Origin: Chiridota heheva
Taxonomy: Eukaryota > Echinodermata > Holothuroidea > Apodida > Chiridotidae
NCBI GenBank assembly: GCA_020152595.1
Contig: JAIGNY010001658.1
Coordinates: 791,001-855,000, forward strand
Direction of reading: 5' to 3'
Length of the DNA stretch: 64,000 bases
The translations under genes were made by a program, and so were the position numbers. Within the stretch, counting starts at the first letter, position 1; every line of letters begins with the position of its first letter. The notes beneath the pieces were generated by a model that saw only the letters and a program-made list of their open reading frames with translations, was not told the origin of the DNA and searched no databases. This document shows, piece after piece, positions 11,583 through 24,031 of the stretch.

Positions 11583-14095
11583 TCTTCAACGCAGGATGAT
11601 AAGGACAGGGAGTACCGACCCCTCCACCCCATCACCCTCACCTCTTGTCTCTGTAAAATTATGGAATGGATCATCAACCAGAGACTTAACTGGTTCCTTG
11701 AGACCAACAAAATCATCTCCCCTCACCAAAGCGGATTCAGGAAACGTCGCAATACCTTGGACCAATTAGTCACGCTCGACGCCGCCATCCTGGAATCCTT
11801 TGCCAAAAAGGAACACTTCATTGCCATCTTTTCCGACCTCGAGAATGCTTTCGACACCACTCGGAAATACGGCATTACTTGCAAGCTTCACACCATCGGC
11901 TTCAGAGGCCACCTCTTCATCTCTCAAAACTTTCCCTCACCCAGACAGCTCCAAGTTCGTATTAACCACACCCTCTCCAACCCCATCCCCAGTAAGAGGG
12001 CGTCCCAAGGCAGCATCCTCTCCTCTACTCTCTTCAATCTGAGCATTAACAACATTGCAGACAACCTCGGCCCTAACATCAAATGTGCCCTCTACGTGGA
12101 CGACTTCACCATTTTCTACTCCTAAGTTCTCTCGTCGAAAATAGGCTCCAACTTAGCCTCAACCGGCTGCAAGACTGGTGTAACAATAACGGTTTTAAAT
12201 TCTCTAAAGACAAGACGGTCTGCATGCACTTAACGGCAATCGCATTCCTAATGTTGACCACACCAAGTTCCTGGGTCTAACCCCAGACCTCAAACTCTAC
12301 TACAAGCAACAAATCACCAACCTAAATCAGAAATGCAACAACTCCCTCAACTTTCTCCGTCTCCTCTCCAACACCACTTAGAGTGCGGACCCCCACGCTC
12401 TCCTCAAAATCTTCAGGCTTACAATTCGTGCCAAACTCGACTACGGCAATATTGTCTACTATACCGGTCACAACTCTTACCTCAACAACATCAACGCCAT
12501 TCAAAACGAAGCCGTTAAGCTTTGCCTGGGCGCCTACAAAACCTTCTTAATCACCAGCCTTAACATTGAAGCCAACGAACCCCACCCTCCTTTCTGCTAA
12601 GGTGTAGAAAGCTTAGCCTTCCCCACGACTGTTTTAGAGCCATCATTAATACCCCAAACCTTGTCTACATCCTATAGGTATACCAACTTCTCCACCCTCT
12701 TTGTTAGGTCAAAAAACCCTACTTCCCCCTCCCTTTAGCTTACGCATCAAACACGACCTCCACCATCTCGGCATCAACCCCGCCACTCTTGGCACCTTCT
12801 CCTGACCCACTTTTCTTCCCTGGGCCACCCCCTTCCTTCCATCTACCAGAGTCTCTCCACTCATCACAAAGCCTTTACCCACTCCAACCTCTTCATCAAC
12901 CTCCACAACCAAATCAAAGACCGACTCTCCAACTACACTTCCATCTATGCAACGACAAGACAGCTATTGTTGGCGTCATCCAAGACATTACCCTCAGTAG
13001 CAGGCTTCCCAACTACTCGTCCATCTTCTCGGCTGAGGCCAAGGCCATTCTGCTCGCCCTCAACTATATTGAGTACTCCCCGCTCAGACACTTTGCTATC
13101 TTCTCAGTCTCTAAGTGCGTCCTTCTTTACTCAACTTTAAATGGGATAAACCCACCCACCTTCTCCGTAAACTCCTCCCCCTCCCCCCCCCCCCCGCCTC
13201 CTATGCAGGAAAAGTATTATTTTCTTCTGGATACCCAGTCATGTGCAATGACAGAGCTGATTCAGCCGCTAAACTTGCCCTCAACATCCCTCTATCCCCT
13301 TTACAAAAACCCTTTTTGACATTAAACCGCTTATCGCTTCCCTTGTTTGTGACCGCTGGCAATGGGACTACCAAATCAATAACAAACTCCACAACATCTA
13401 GCCCACCATCCCGACCAAACCCACCATCCACAATCTCTCCCTTATGGACAACGTGCACATATCATAGCATAGCAAGGTTTAACGTCCCGAAAGCATCCAG
13501 TGCTGGACATTATATCAAGACGGCCACGGCCTTTGATAAGCAGTTGTGAACTCAATGGTTGCAGACCCACCGGGATTCGAACCCAGAACGTACGAGTGAG
13601 CGGACAAAGCACTAACCACTACACCACGGAGGTCTGTATGTTTGTCTTACCCGCCTTAGAAAAGGTCACACCCACCTTACTCACTCCCAACTCATTATTG
13701 GCCCCTCCCATTTGCAACAATTGCCATTGCCTCCTCACAGTCCACCACGTTATCCTTGCCTGCCCCATGTACAACCCCCCCAGAGCTTCCCTCACAACTC
13801 CATAGCCGAGCTCTTCAGGAAAGGACCTCGGATAAAATCATCTCCTTTCTTCATCATACCTCCCTTTACAACCATATTTAGTCCTCCTCTCCCATCCCCT
13901 ACCTACTTTTACCTTCTTCTTTTTTACACCCCTGCCCTTCCTCTTTCGATCCCAGCTTCCTGGCTCTTAGCTCCCGTACTTCTCTCAGACTCCTCCTATT
14001 ATCTTTTTTCCTCACTCTGAAATGATCTAACCTCTCAGGCACAATTTGACCCTCGTTGTCGTGGTGCCCTTAAGCCTCCATCAAACAAACAAACA
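11583..14095 (+). mobile_element. Decayed Jockey-like non-LTR retrotransposon (RT, RNase H, Cys/His end)
   Basis: At 11590-12124 an almost intact reverse transcriptase segment has Y-R-P-x-x-P-I-T-L-T-S-C-L-C-K, S-P-H-Q-S-G-F-R-K-R, D-L-E-N-A-F-D, A-S-Q-G-S-I-L-S and the catalytic Y-V-D-D. Downstream frames give RNase H pieces (S-S-I-F-S-A-E-A-K-A-I, N-D-R-A-D-S-A-A-K-L-A) and C-N-N-C-H-C-L-L-T-V-H-H-V-I-L-A-C-P. Many frameshifts and stops occur. The 3' end near 14090 is a CAAA-type tail. Local base use is much more C-rich than the flanks. It is interrupted by a tRNA-headed SINE. Confidence 0.85.
13471..13636 (-). mobile_element. tRNA-derived SINE, inserted in the Jockey-like LINE
   Basis: The minus strand shows a tRNA-like head with an A-box region (GTGGTGTAGTGGTTAG) and B-box GGTTCGAATCC. 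A body containing TTATCAAAGGCCGTGG follows. That body motif is shared with the SINEs at 15907, 16913 and 20247, although the heads differ. Confidence 0.7.
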
Positions 14096-14619
14096 TGAAG
14101 GAGGAAGTACCTTACCCCCAGGCAGGAAGGACCTTTTCCACAAGAACAGGGAGCCCCTTACCAGAAAATAAGGACCTTACCAACAGGACAGAGAGGACCT
14201 TATTCAACCAAACTCACATTGATTTTTTTGTAAAATAGTTTCCAAGGAGTTGGTATACTTGGACGCTTAAGATTTCATCTGCCACAGAAAGCCCTTCTTA
14301 AAATTTATAATGCCATTACACTTCTTTTTTTGTTTTCTTATTGTAACATTGCATGGGAAAACAATCATCCCTCCCGCATGAAAAAACTCTTCACTAGTGT
14401 TTTTTTGCGTTTTATAAACAACAGTCATTGTTTTGCCACACTCCTCCTTTCCTCGCTTCGTTGCTCTTAACATCTTTGACATTAACTCTTTCAGATTGCC
14501 ACTTTCGCTTTCGAACGTAACAATACAACTCTTCCGAAATGTTTTGACAATTTCTTTACCACTAGGAAAAGCATTCATTCTGTAAGTACAAGGTATAAAA
14601 CCCGTAGAAAATAAGAAGA

Positions 14620-14775
14620 ATATCAATCCACTTCTTTGTAAACTCGCACTCTCTCATTATCACCGTTATGCTGGTGCATTACTCTGGAATTCTCTAGAGA
14701 ACTCATTATTACAAACTTTACTGTCTCCCATTTCTGTTTCATGCATTTCTTTCAGAAAAACGTCTTAACACAAGT
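14620..14775 (+). mobile_element. Non-LTR retrotransposon ORF2 3' fragment
   Basis: A short stretch reads Y-H-R-Y-A-G-A-L-L-W-N-S-L and, after a stop-free gap, S-F-R-K-T-S. This is the W-N-S-L...S-F-K-x-x-L pattern at the C-terminus of CR1/L2-type LINE ORF2 proteins. It is short and diverged. Confidence 0.4.
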
Positions 14776-14844
14776 TTAGTAGCTACTTATAGACAGTAAC
14801 CAGGTAACCCTTAAGCCCATTATCACACCCGCATGCATATGTTT

Positions 14845-14960
14845 TAGGAATCTGGATGGAGTGGGAGTTAGGGGGTATAGGTAGGGGCTTGGATTGGGGT
14901 TCGGGAAGGGGCTAAGGTTGGGGTCGGATAGTGGCAGGAATTAGGGTATGGTGGGTTGTT
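14845..14960 (+). repeat. G/T-rich tract with repeated GGGGTT-type runs
   Basis: Irregular GGGG runs separated by 3-8 bases (TTAGGGGG, GGATTGGGGTTCGGG, AAGGTTGGGG) could form G-quadruplexes. It is not a canonical telomere repeat. Confidence 0.5.
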
Positions 14961-15351
14961 TGAATAGTTGTGATTTTTTCATATATATCCTCTTTTTTTT
15001 CATGTGTCTCTATATATGTTTTAAATATACTGATGGGACATTATGTTCAACAAGTTTTCTAAACTTTCTGTAGAATCGCCTCAACTTTTTCTTGTGATCA
15101 ACATTCTGTATGTCATTTTCTTTTCCTGTAATATGTATTAATTTGTACTTTCTGTAAACAAATTCTAAATGTTTACGAATTGTGTTGCAAATAAAGTGAA
15201 GAAACTTTAACCCCGGACAGGGAGAACCATACTCTGGATAGGGAGGACCGTACCCCACCACAAACAGGGGGGGTTGGACAGGGCGGGCCATTCCTTTCTC
15301 TCGGACAGTTGGACAGGAGTACCTTACCCACAAGAATAAGGAAGCCCTAAC

Positions 15352-16565
15352 TACACTGTTAAAACACTGATTAAAATTGTTGTTGGTTAAAGAAATTTCT
15401 CAAACCTGTTGGTCGAATATTGCCCAATATATGTGTAGAAAAGCAAATATCGACCAAAACTAGGTAAAACAAACCCCGCCCCTTGATTCAATGTTGGCAA
15501 AAATTGAGCGAGAAATTAAAAATGTGAGCAACATTGAACGGGGAAGGGGGTATACAGGGCGCGTTAAAGTCGGTTGAAATACGAATCAAAACCAAGTCTT
15601 GTTTCATCCGTTTTGGCAAGTTTGGCGTGGATTGTAGGTCCTAGCCTAACATGCAAACCTCAGATACGGTAAAATAATTAGGCTGGACATGGACACGAGT
15701 AAATATCCTCAGGCAGATAACTTACCGTAGCTGTAATATATTAAGTTGTTTTATTGAGAACAATTATAGAAATGCCTACTTTCAAACACTTCATACGGCC
15801 TTTCTAGACCCCATTTGATCAACAAAACATTCACAAACTGATCCATGTTCCTCATTGCCCCATTGTTCCTCGCTCTATATATTGCCTTCTTGCAGAGGTA
15901 GGGAAATATCTACCTACTGTGGTGTAGCGGTTATCATACCTGTCTACAGACCACGAGGCCCTGGGTTCAAGCCTGGGTTGGGTAGACACGACAGTGTACC
16001 ACAACTGATTATCAAAGGCCGTGGACATTGACTTGGTTGTCGATGTTGTGTCTGTCCGTACGTCGTACCTGTGTTCTCGTCCAGGTCGTATTAAGCGTTT
16101 CGTGATAGCATTGTTACTATCATAAGCGAATACGCAGGCAACAACCCCGTCATTGTAATTGTGTGTTCATTCGTCGTCGGTAGGGAAAATTAATCCTGGT
16201 ATATTTTGTTCATGAAGTGTTATCCAATTACAAGATGAGCTGCATTTTTTTTTATGCTGTTTTTACCAGAGTCCACGGTAATTATCTTTGTTGCTATTCC
16301 TATAGCTGTGTAAAGAGGGCATAAAAAAGCTGGAAAACAATTCGGTTGAGACTACCAATTTTATTGGATATCCCAACGATCTTTATTGGTATTCCTAGCC
16401 AACTAATTTGATTATACTGTTATATCAATTTTAATTGGTTAATGAGTTAACCAATCTAAATTGGTTGTTTTAACCAATAAAATGTTCGGACTCACACCAA
16501 CCAATCAAAACGGGTAAATTTACCCATTTTATTGGTTGAATCAACCAATTTGTGTTTGCAGTGTA
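15352..16565. mobile_element. Possible non-autonomous DNA transposon with TACACTG termini, split by a SINE
   Basis: The left end TACACTGTTAAAACAC and right end TGTGTTTGCAGTGTA are imperfect inverted repeats. Inside the right end lie many ACCAAT/ATTGGT motifs (16350-16555) forming nested palindromes. A SINE (15907-16178) sits inside. No coding capacity is seen. Confidence 0.45.
15907..16178 (+). mobile_element. tRNA-derived SINE, full-length copy
   Basis: The head GTGGTGTAGCGGTTATC with B-box-like GGTTCAAGCCTGG, body TTATCAAAGGCCGTGG and tail TAATTGTGTGTTCATTC match the 16913 copy. It is flanked by the 10-bp target duplication GGTAGGGAAA (15897-15906 and 16179-16188). Confidence 0.85.
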
Positions 16566-16689
16566 CAATTTTCATGTTTAATTTATAATACAACACTCCC
16601 AACTGACATTATGCACGTCCTTGTTTCGTAAACTGGTAACTCAATCAGGATTCTTCTACCTTAATGTTGCAGTGTTTGGTCGAGTGCTG

Positions 16690-17755
16690 CTAAATCATTT
16701 TAAAATAAATTAGTGATCTTACAAAAACGGGCCATCCGACATATCACCAATGCTTATTATCGTGACAGTACTAGTAATTTAGTTTTGTCTCTTAATCTCC
16801 TTAAACTACCAGATCTCATTAACATTAATCTTGCCACCATTGCTAACCGGGCTACTAACAATAATCTTCCGCCAACTTGTATAAAGATGTTTAGTTCAAA
16901 GAAAGACACTCATCTACCTTCTGTGGTGTAGCGGTTATCATACCTGTCCACAGACCACGAGGCCCCGGGTTCAATCCTGGGGTGGGTAGACACGCCAGTG
17001 CACCACAACTGGTTATCAAAGGCCGTGGACATTGACTTGGTTGTCGATGTTATGTCTGTCCGTACGTCATATCTGTGTTCTCGTCCGGGTCGTATTAAGC
17101 GTTTCGTGATAGCATTTGTACTATCATAACCGAATACGCAGACGACGACCCCGTTATTGTAATTGTGTGTTCAACTCTCTCTCTCTCTCTCTCTCAAAGA
17201 CACTCACAACTACAATACCCGTCAATCAAACAACATCCATTGTGTTCCCTGTCGCACCAACAATAAAACATTTGATTTGTGCAACCGTGCAATTGATACC
17301 TGGAATTCCCTCTCAATTGACATACAAAGCTGCAAATCTCTAGTCTGTTTTAGAAAAACCCTTAAACGTTAATGCATCATGAACTATTGATTTGTTTTTA
17401 ATCATTCCCTCTTACTGTTAAATACTTACATCCTTACTTCCAGTACATCATTACTTTACCTGTGATCGGGTGGGGTGGGATGGGGACATGTGGCTTCGAT
17501 TGTATGTATTGGTGTGTGGGGTGGGGGCGTTTTGTACTACCAATTTGTTATCATTTTTGTTTTGTAATTTGGGAGTGTTGTACTCAGTTAAGCTTACCAG
17601 AGTTTGTATACAACACTTCCTTTCACAATTATATATATTCTTCTGTATATACATATTTTGTAAACTTCATAATATAATTGTAAATAAAACTCCTCTGTAA
17701 TTATATGTAATTATGTTGTGAAAAAACAAATAAATGAAATGAAATTAAACAATCA
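16690..17755 (+). mobile_element. CR1/L2-type LINE 3' end, interrupted by a SINE
   Basis: The frame before the SINE reads L-Q-K-R-A-I-R-H-I-T and L-K-L-P-D-L-I-N-I-N. After the SINE it continues H-N-Y-N-T-R-Q-S-N-N, W-N-S-L-S-I-D-I and F-R-K-T-L-K-R with a stop. This is the conserved C-terminal end of ORF2 in CR1/L2-like elements. The 3' end is AT-rich with an AAATAAATGAAATG-type tail near 17735-17750. Confidence 0.75.
16913..17195 (+). mobile_element. tRNA-derived SINE inserted in LINE ORF, CT-repeat tail
   Basis: It is flanked by perfect 11-bp duplications AAAGACACTCA (16902-16912 and 17196-17206). Removing the SINE and one duplication restores the LINE reading frame. The head has GTGGTGTAGCGGTTATC and B-box GGTTCAATCCTGG. 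The 3' end is a (CT)n tail instead of poly(A). Confidence 0.92.
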
Positions 17756-18599
17756 TTTGAACTTCCATACACAGCCTTTTCTTTAAATCAAAATTGGAGA
17801 CATCTGAAATTATCATGGAAATAATCATTTTGGAAAAGGTGTAGACAGCGTGATAAAGGGCTCGGCAAATTGTTAAGATAAATTGTCCAAAAAGTATGAA
17901 ATTTGTAAATAAAATCATATCGATAAATATTTGAAAAATTAACCAAAAACACGCCACTTTTGGGTCCACATTTTAAGTAATAGGAGATGCCACGAACTTT
18001 TGTATTATTTGTAATACTTTAACGACCCCTTCTTCCTCTCTGCAATCAGTAGCGAAGTTTACTCTTCGTTTTGGAGGGTATAATGGGATAAATGTAGTGA
18101 AAAAGCCAACAAAAGCAGGGAGTTGACAACTCCCTGACAAAAGCTTAGATTTCAGGGAAACACGTGCAAAATATCACGTGGTCTGAATATCGAGTCAGAA
18201 AATAAGTCAAAAGTATTAGAAAAATAGCCAAAATACAAACCAGCCAATTTTTTTAATTCAATATTAAAAACAGCAGATGATATTTTCATGGCCACACAAT
18301 AGGGACCGCGGAGCAATTTTTGAAGTGGGGGAATAGCTGAAGTATTAAATGGTGAAAAGGCGACATATTCCTAGGGTTTACACTAACTCCCAACCATATT
18401 GGTGCATATTATTAGGCAGGAGCGTAGGAAGGATTACCTCTCAAGAATGGGAGGAGGAAGTGGAGAGGAGGGGGGGGGGGGGGGGAAGAACCCAACAAGT
18501 TTCCCGTTCCCCGTCACAAGTAGAACAATTACACTATTGAATTAATTCCATCACTGACTGCTGTTAATCGGACTAATCCTCCATTTTGTTTTCAATTGT
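17756..18599. other. No gene seen; one poly-G run
   Basis: Contains a G-run at about 18470-18485. The open frame across it (18349-18540) is low-complexity. Confidence 0.4.
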
Positions 18600-18965
18600 C
18601 ACGAATAAGTTTCTTCATTTTGGGGCACTTTTCTTCAATTTGAAAAAAATTTGTCATTTTGGGGAAAATTTTGTTCCTTTTCAGGAGCTTTCTTTAAAAT
18701 TTTGGTGATTAATCTGACAATCTAAAGAATTTTTTTTTGTTTGAGCCAATTTTTTCCTTTTGATTTTGAAGAAAATTTTGTCAATTTTCTTTCATTTTTC
18801 CGAAATATTCTTCAATTTTAGGGAATTTTTGTTTTATTTTGTCACTTTCCTGAAAATTTCGGTGAACTGTTTGTTGACAAATTTTGACAAAATTTGTTGA
18901 CAAATTTGTTATAATTTTACCAAATTTTCATTCAGTTTTACATTTTACATTTTTTCATTCTATGT
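18600..18965. repeat. Degenerate TTTTCTTCAATTT-type tract, orientation 1
   Basis: Loosely periodic pieces of TTTTCTTCATTTT/GGGAAAATTTT occur for about 360 bp. The same vocabulary appears reverse-complemented at 20990-21615 and again in this orientation at 36800-37245. Each of the three lies near a poly-G or poly-C run. Confidence 0.6.
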
Positions 18966-20234
18966 TATCTTCCAACCGGGAAACCAGGACGGTGAAATCC
19001 TCTCAGGCATTTTTTTAAAAGCACATCAGCATCAGCCTCCCCGCCCATCCCCACTTTAATCCCACCCCCTCTTCTTCGCGGTTCCTGAACAAGTATCAAA
19101 AAAGAAAGAAAAATCCAAGTAACATTTTTTCGGTCAAAGATTTTTTAATTTCATATTTGGCGCCTAGAATGTTGGTATATCATTGGTGTAGAAGCTGTGT
19201 TAGGGGAGCTGAGCCCCTGGTTATATTGAATAATCACACTTTCCAAGCAGATAACGCATTGTTGCATGTCGATAGCTCTAAACATTGGGGAGAAAAGCGC
19301 CCTAGCTCACAATTTAGCTCTACACTACTGCATTGAACCAGTCATGCCAGTGGACGGTATGGTGAGATGAATGTGGAATATATCTCAGTTATTGTTGTTA
19401 TAATTTAGCCTTGACGTATCAAGGGCAACTGCTAGAGCAAAGGCGGAACTTCACACAGTAGAACGTACATGACTTACAATAACTATGTGATTTTAGATAA
19501 ATATATCCTTACACGTATCGCCAGCTCTATTATGGAAAGGTTACATATTAATTTCCAACTTCGAAGCACAGTTCTAGCTACGAATAAAGTATTGCTTCAA
19601 GGTAATGTTCATAAAGTATACTTTCAAAGACATTGCTTCTTTCAATTTGCAAAAGAACCACATTGCGAAATATAAAGCAAAGGTCATCAAATAGAAAACC
19701 CCGATTCCCACATCCCGACTCAACAGCTCAGTTTGACTGTCTTTTGCTTAAAACAAGAGATAACTTTTGCTTTCATATATACTCAACATTGAGTTCCACT
19801 TTTAAACAGGATGTGCATCATGAGTGAAAATATACATAAGCATATATTTGGGGAAAATATTAACTTTCAATATCATAAGATTGGTTAAATTGACCAGCGA
19901 TGTATTGCCAAGAGGGTACTTCCAGATTGCTAATAAGGGGAGCTCAAAAAAGGTAATCGAAGGAAATGTTAGCATTTTTTAGCAAACAATTATTTCTTTT
20001 GAAATTCTAGAACAAGAAAATACTTTATAAATTAGTTTAAATGATGTTTCCCGTCTTTTGTTTTTTCAAACTTTCTTATTTAGCCTACTCTATTTAAGCG
20101 CTATGTTCACTTAACCTTATCCGCTTCACCATCGGTGGATCTAAGATTGATAAGATTGATCTTGAGGTTTTTCAGTCACTGCCGCATCCTTTAGACAGTT
20201 ATACTGTTATAGACAGTTAGTCACTTAGATTTGT
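18966..20234. other. No feature seen
   Basis: No exon, repeat or RNA gene could be supported here. Confidence 0.4.
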
Positions 20235-20246
20235 TGGCTTTGACCC

Positions 20247-20436
20247 GAGAGAGAGTTGAACACACAATTACAATGACGGGGTCGTCGCCTGCGTATTCGG
20301 TTATGATAGTACAAATGCTATCACGAAACGCTTAATACGACCCGGACGAGAACACAGGTACGACGTACGGACAGACATAACATCGACAACCAAGTCAATG
20401 TCCACGGCCTTTGATAACCAGTTGTGGTGCACTGGC
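20247..20436 (-). mobile_element. tRNA-derived SINE, 5'-truncated copy
   Basis: It is the same family as 15907 and 16913 in reverse orientation. It starts at a short CT tail and stops within the body, lacking the tRNA head. It is flanked by the 12-bp duplication TGGCTTTGACCC (20235-20246 and 20437-20448), so truncation occurred at insertion. Confidence 0.85.
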
Positions 20437-20448
20437 TGGCTTTGACCC

Positions 20449-20989
20449 CATATTACATACATTTATATAATAGATTTAAGTTTATACCGCGGCATTCCAA
20501 ATAGACTACGGCGCCACCAGTCAAGTTCCCCGGCTGCCGACAAGTCAGTGCATGTGGACTTCAACTTGACTGGGCCAGGTCGGCGGAAAATGATTGGTTT
20601 TACGCTTTTCTTCTCAAATAGTGGTCAGAGAACCAGAGAGGGGTGACTGTTCTGACGTCGGGACCGCCATTTAACGTCCTCATCCGATGGGCAGTGAGCG
20701 CCATCTAGCCATTGCTCCCAAAGGCTAGATGAGGTACAGTAGGTGAGGCATACAACATGATACTTCTGCACTCGGTGTCAGGCGTATCTCTCGTCTACAT
20801 CTTTGTATGCTGCATAGCTTTTTTTTTTTAAAGAAATCTTGAGTGGGGGTGAGGGGGAAAACATGCAGAAGGGATATATCATCTCCAGACAATTTATAAA
20901 TCAGCGGAGTAGGAAGATATCTCGTCTCAACAAAGCTAAAAAATATACGGGTCTCTTATGTCCCAAAACTATTTTTAAGATAGAGGGGT
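20449..20989. other. Short GC-richer patch, no gene
   Basis: Between 20500 and 20720 there is a GC-richer stretch with an imperfect inverted pair, AGTCAAGTTCC and TTCAACTTGACT. It may be a diverged repeat. Confidence 0.3.
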
Positions 20990-21615
20990 TGTAAATTTTC
21001 ACAAAATTAAAGAAAAAAAATCAGAAAACTTCGCAAAAATGGAAGAAAATTTTATGAAAGTGAAGCACACTTCCCGAAAATTGAAGAAACTTTCACAAAA
21101 ATAAAGCAATTACCACCAAAAAAGGAAGAAAATGAAGAAAACTTAAAGAAATTTCCCAAAAATTGAAGGAAAATTAAAGCAAATTTTACGAAATGAAGGA
21201 TAATTCCCGAAAATTTAAGCATATTTCACAAAAATGAAAGGAATTTCCCAAAAATTGAAGAAAACTTTGCAAATATTGAAAAACAATTTCATGAAAATGA
21301 GGCAAGCTTCCCGAAAATTGAAGAAAATTTAATGAAAAGGAAACTAATTTTCCATAAATGAAAGTAAATTTCTCGAAAAAGAAGGAAATTCTTCGAAAAT
21401 TGAAATAATACTTTTAAATAATTGAAGAAATTTTCTAGAAAATGAAAGACATTTCCTGATAATTAAAACAAATTTCACGAGGATGAAAAAAAAATTGAAA
21501 AAATTTAAGGAAATTTCGCTAAAATGAAGGAAATTTTCCTAAAATGAAGGAAGTTTCGCTAAAATGAAGGAAATTTCCCTAAAATGAAGGAGATTTTCCG
21601 AAAATTGAAGTTTTC
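20990..21615. repeat. Degenerate GAAGGAAATTTTCC-type tract, opposite orientation
   Basis: Units such as AAATGAAGGAAATTTCC are repeated with period about 20-30 bp, with the last four units nearly identical (AATGAAGGAAATTT). It ends before a GGGAGGGAGGG run at 21727-21747. Confidence 0.7.
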
Positions 21616-24031
21616 CCTGAGTCTGTTACTCAATGTTGACTAATGAATTGACGATCTTATTATTTATTATCTTTGTATATTTATTTCATAGGGATATTTT
21701 CCTGAGGTCAAAAACCTCACCATTAGGGAGGGAGGGAGGGGGGGGGGAGCAATGGGGCCAGTTAATATGTTAAAAAAGACAATGGTATGCTGATAATATC
21801 TGAAGACAATAATGTCTAAATCAAACGATCATTTCATTTGAGGAACAGGTTTCATATGAACAAACATGCCCTGTAAAGTCAGTGCTTTCATTTTGACGAA
21901 ATACAACAAACCGGACTTACTATGACTCATGATTTTTCCCGTAAATGTTACTTAGGTTACAGAAGGTCAAGGGAAAGGAGAGCGAAACACTTTCACTTTG
22001 CCTTTCTCATACCTTACGCTGAATCACTACTAAGAAGTATGAATAACTTTGTATTTCAAAATACTGGAAATCCCATGTTATTATCATTTTGAAAAACGCC
22101 AGACATGTTACGCCGTAGTTGTTTATCATTTTTAATAACTCATATATTGTCCATTTGAAATGTGTCGCAACAAAGGCATTACTTTTGTCGGATGGCAAAC
22201 ATTGAGTGAATGCTTATAGACACTTGACCGAAAGAAATATCATAGTACCTACCTGTGAAATTCGTATAAACAATACAAAAACTGAAAGTCATATTCAAAC
22301 TGATAACATTCTGCATGATTAGTAATATACAAATGAGAGGCCAACATTGTCGCTCATGTCAATGTTATACAAAGACTATGCTGTAATAATCAAAAATAAA
22401 TTGAATTTTCCCTTATGAATACTACACAAATTTTGTGAAAATTCAGTAAATCTTTTAATTTTTTTAGCATTTTTGAAATAAGGTTTAACATAAATTAACT
22501 ATCATAACTAGCATGACATTGAATACTCTATTTGAGTACTCTATTTGAGTATACTCTATTTGAATACTCTATTTGAGTATACTCTATTTGAGTAATTAAC
22601 GTTCAAAGAAATACACTAACATTTGCAATGGAATTGTCTCTATAACATCATCAAACACGAATTCATCATACTGTACAAAAACATTAAAATGCAATTGGGA
22701 AATCTTTAAAACTCTTTATCTCCTGAACGGAATATGATATCAACTTGATTTTTGTACCAAATTGGCTCTACTCAATTTGAGTACTCTATTTTAATACTCT
22801 ATTTGAGTACTCCATTTATATACTCTATTGATTTGAGTTGCCAGTTCCATGAATAGTGCAGTCCGCGCTCCCCAACGGGAGATCTCTGGATTGGGAGGTC
22901 GAGACATGCGCATTGACCATGATTTAAATTGTTGCTCAGCCGTTAATTTTTTTTACTTGTCAAATTTTGTAGATATAAAGTTGTACACTTTGGAAATGGT
23001 ATTGGAATTGATATTTCTGAATAATTTGAGCTTTTGCTGGTGATTAAAATGTTAAAATCTGCTCTTCAAAAAATATTAAAATTAATTTTTAAAGATTACC
23101 TTAAAATTTCTGGTAAAAGTCAAATTTGCGCTGGTGAAAATGGATCAAATAATTTTATTGTTCTGTTTCACCCATAAATTTTGAATATTTCGCATGCATT
23201 TTTCCTACCTTTGACAGAAACCTATTTTACCGTTATGTGTTTTGTTTTTACAGAGATTTGAATTTGGAAAGATGCATTGTGTGCTATAATGACAACAAAT
23301 CTCCCAAACTGGAGATGTCCCGATTAGGAGCGTGAACCAGACTGATGAACAACTTATAATATTTTTATATTCATTGATATTTAGTGATGGCCAAGGCTTC
23401 TATATTTTTAATCCAAATATTTTTGCCTAAAGCCTGACAATCTGGACAGAAAAAAGAGGGTTTTCAAATTTGACCACCGGTCTAACTTTCTAATTGTTTT
23501 AATGTTGCTAACCTTTGGATAGTGGTATATGTATATCAATCCATTTCCTCAACAAAATTACTACAATTATCTCTATCATATATCTTTCTGTAGTAAATGA
23601 ATACCGTTTTGCATCAAGAATTCTCAATTTATCAATAATATAAGATTCCGAAAAATAAGATGAATATTTTGGTGCTCCTGCCGCACATAATATTATTCTT
23701 GTAATAGCATCGAAGTTAAGTGATGTTTCTTTGCATTAACGTTTTCCGTGCATCGTTGTTAATTTAAATCTGCTGAAAAGAAGTTATTCCTTCTTCATGC
23801 TCGGTAAATGCAAATGTGAATATATCTAAATAAGTTCGTAGAATAGTTTAATCAAGTACCTGCTAATCACAAGGAGACAAAGTACAAACAATACAAATAA
23901 AAACGGTAGCTTATCTCTGCATTTTTGTTATTAGAATATACACTTCATCAGACTGTGAACATACCAAAAATTGGTATCATTTTGGCATACAATATGCTAC
24001 ATTTGTGATTCCACAAGAATATCAATATAAT
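21616..24031. other. Intergenic apart from the TACTCTATTTGAG repeats
   Basis: No coding exon recognised. If the receptor gene extends further on the minus strand, its cytoplasmic exons could lie here, but none shows a recognisable motif. Confidence 0.35.
22524..22830. repeat. Tandem TACTCTATTTGAG repeats in two clusters
   Basis: Clusters at 22524-22595 and 22768-22832 have 13-16 bp units (GAGTATACTCTATTT). About 170 bp of unrelated sequence separates them. Confidence 0.85.

Noticed and set aside
14267-14626. 119-codon minus-strand frame
   Set aside because: It lies antisense to LINE-like debris and shows no recognisable motif.
14845-14960. Interstitial telomere repeat
   Set aside because: GGGTT-like words are irregular and do not form TTAGGG arrays.
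15907-17195. Functional tRNA genes at the SINE heads
   Set aside because: A- and B-box-like sequences exist, but the cloverleaf is incomplete and the copies have SINE bodies, tails and target duplications.
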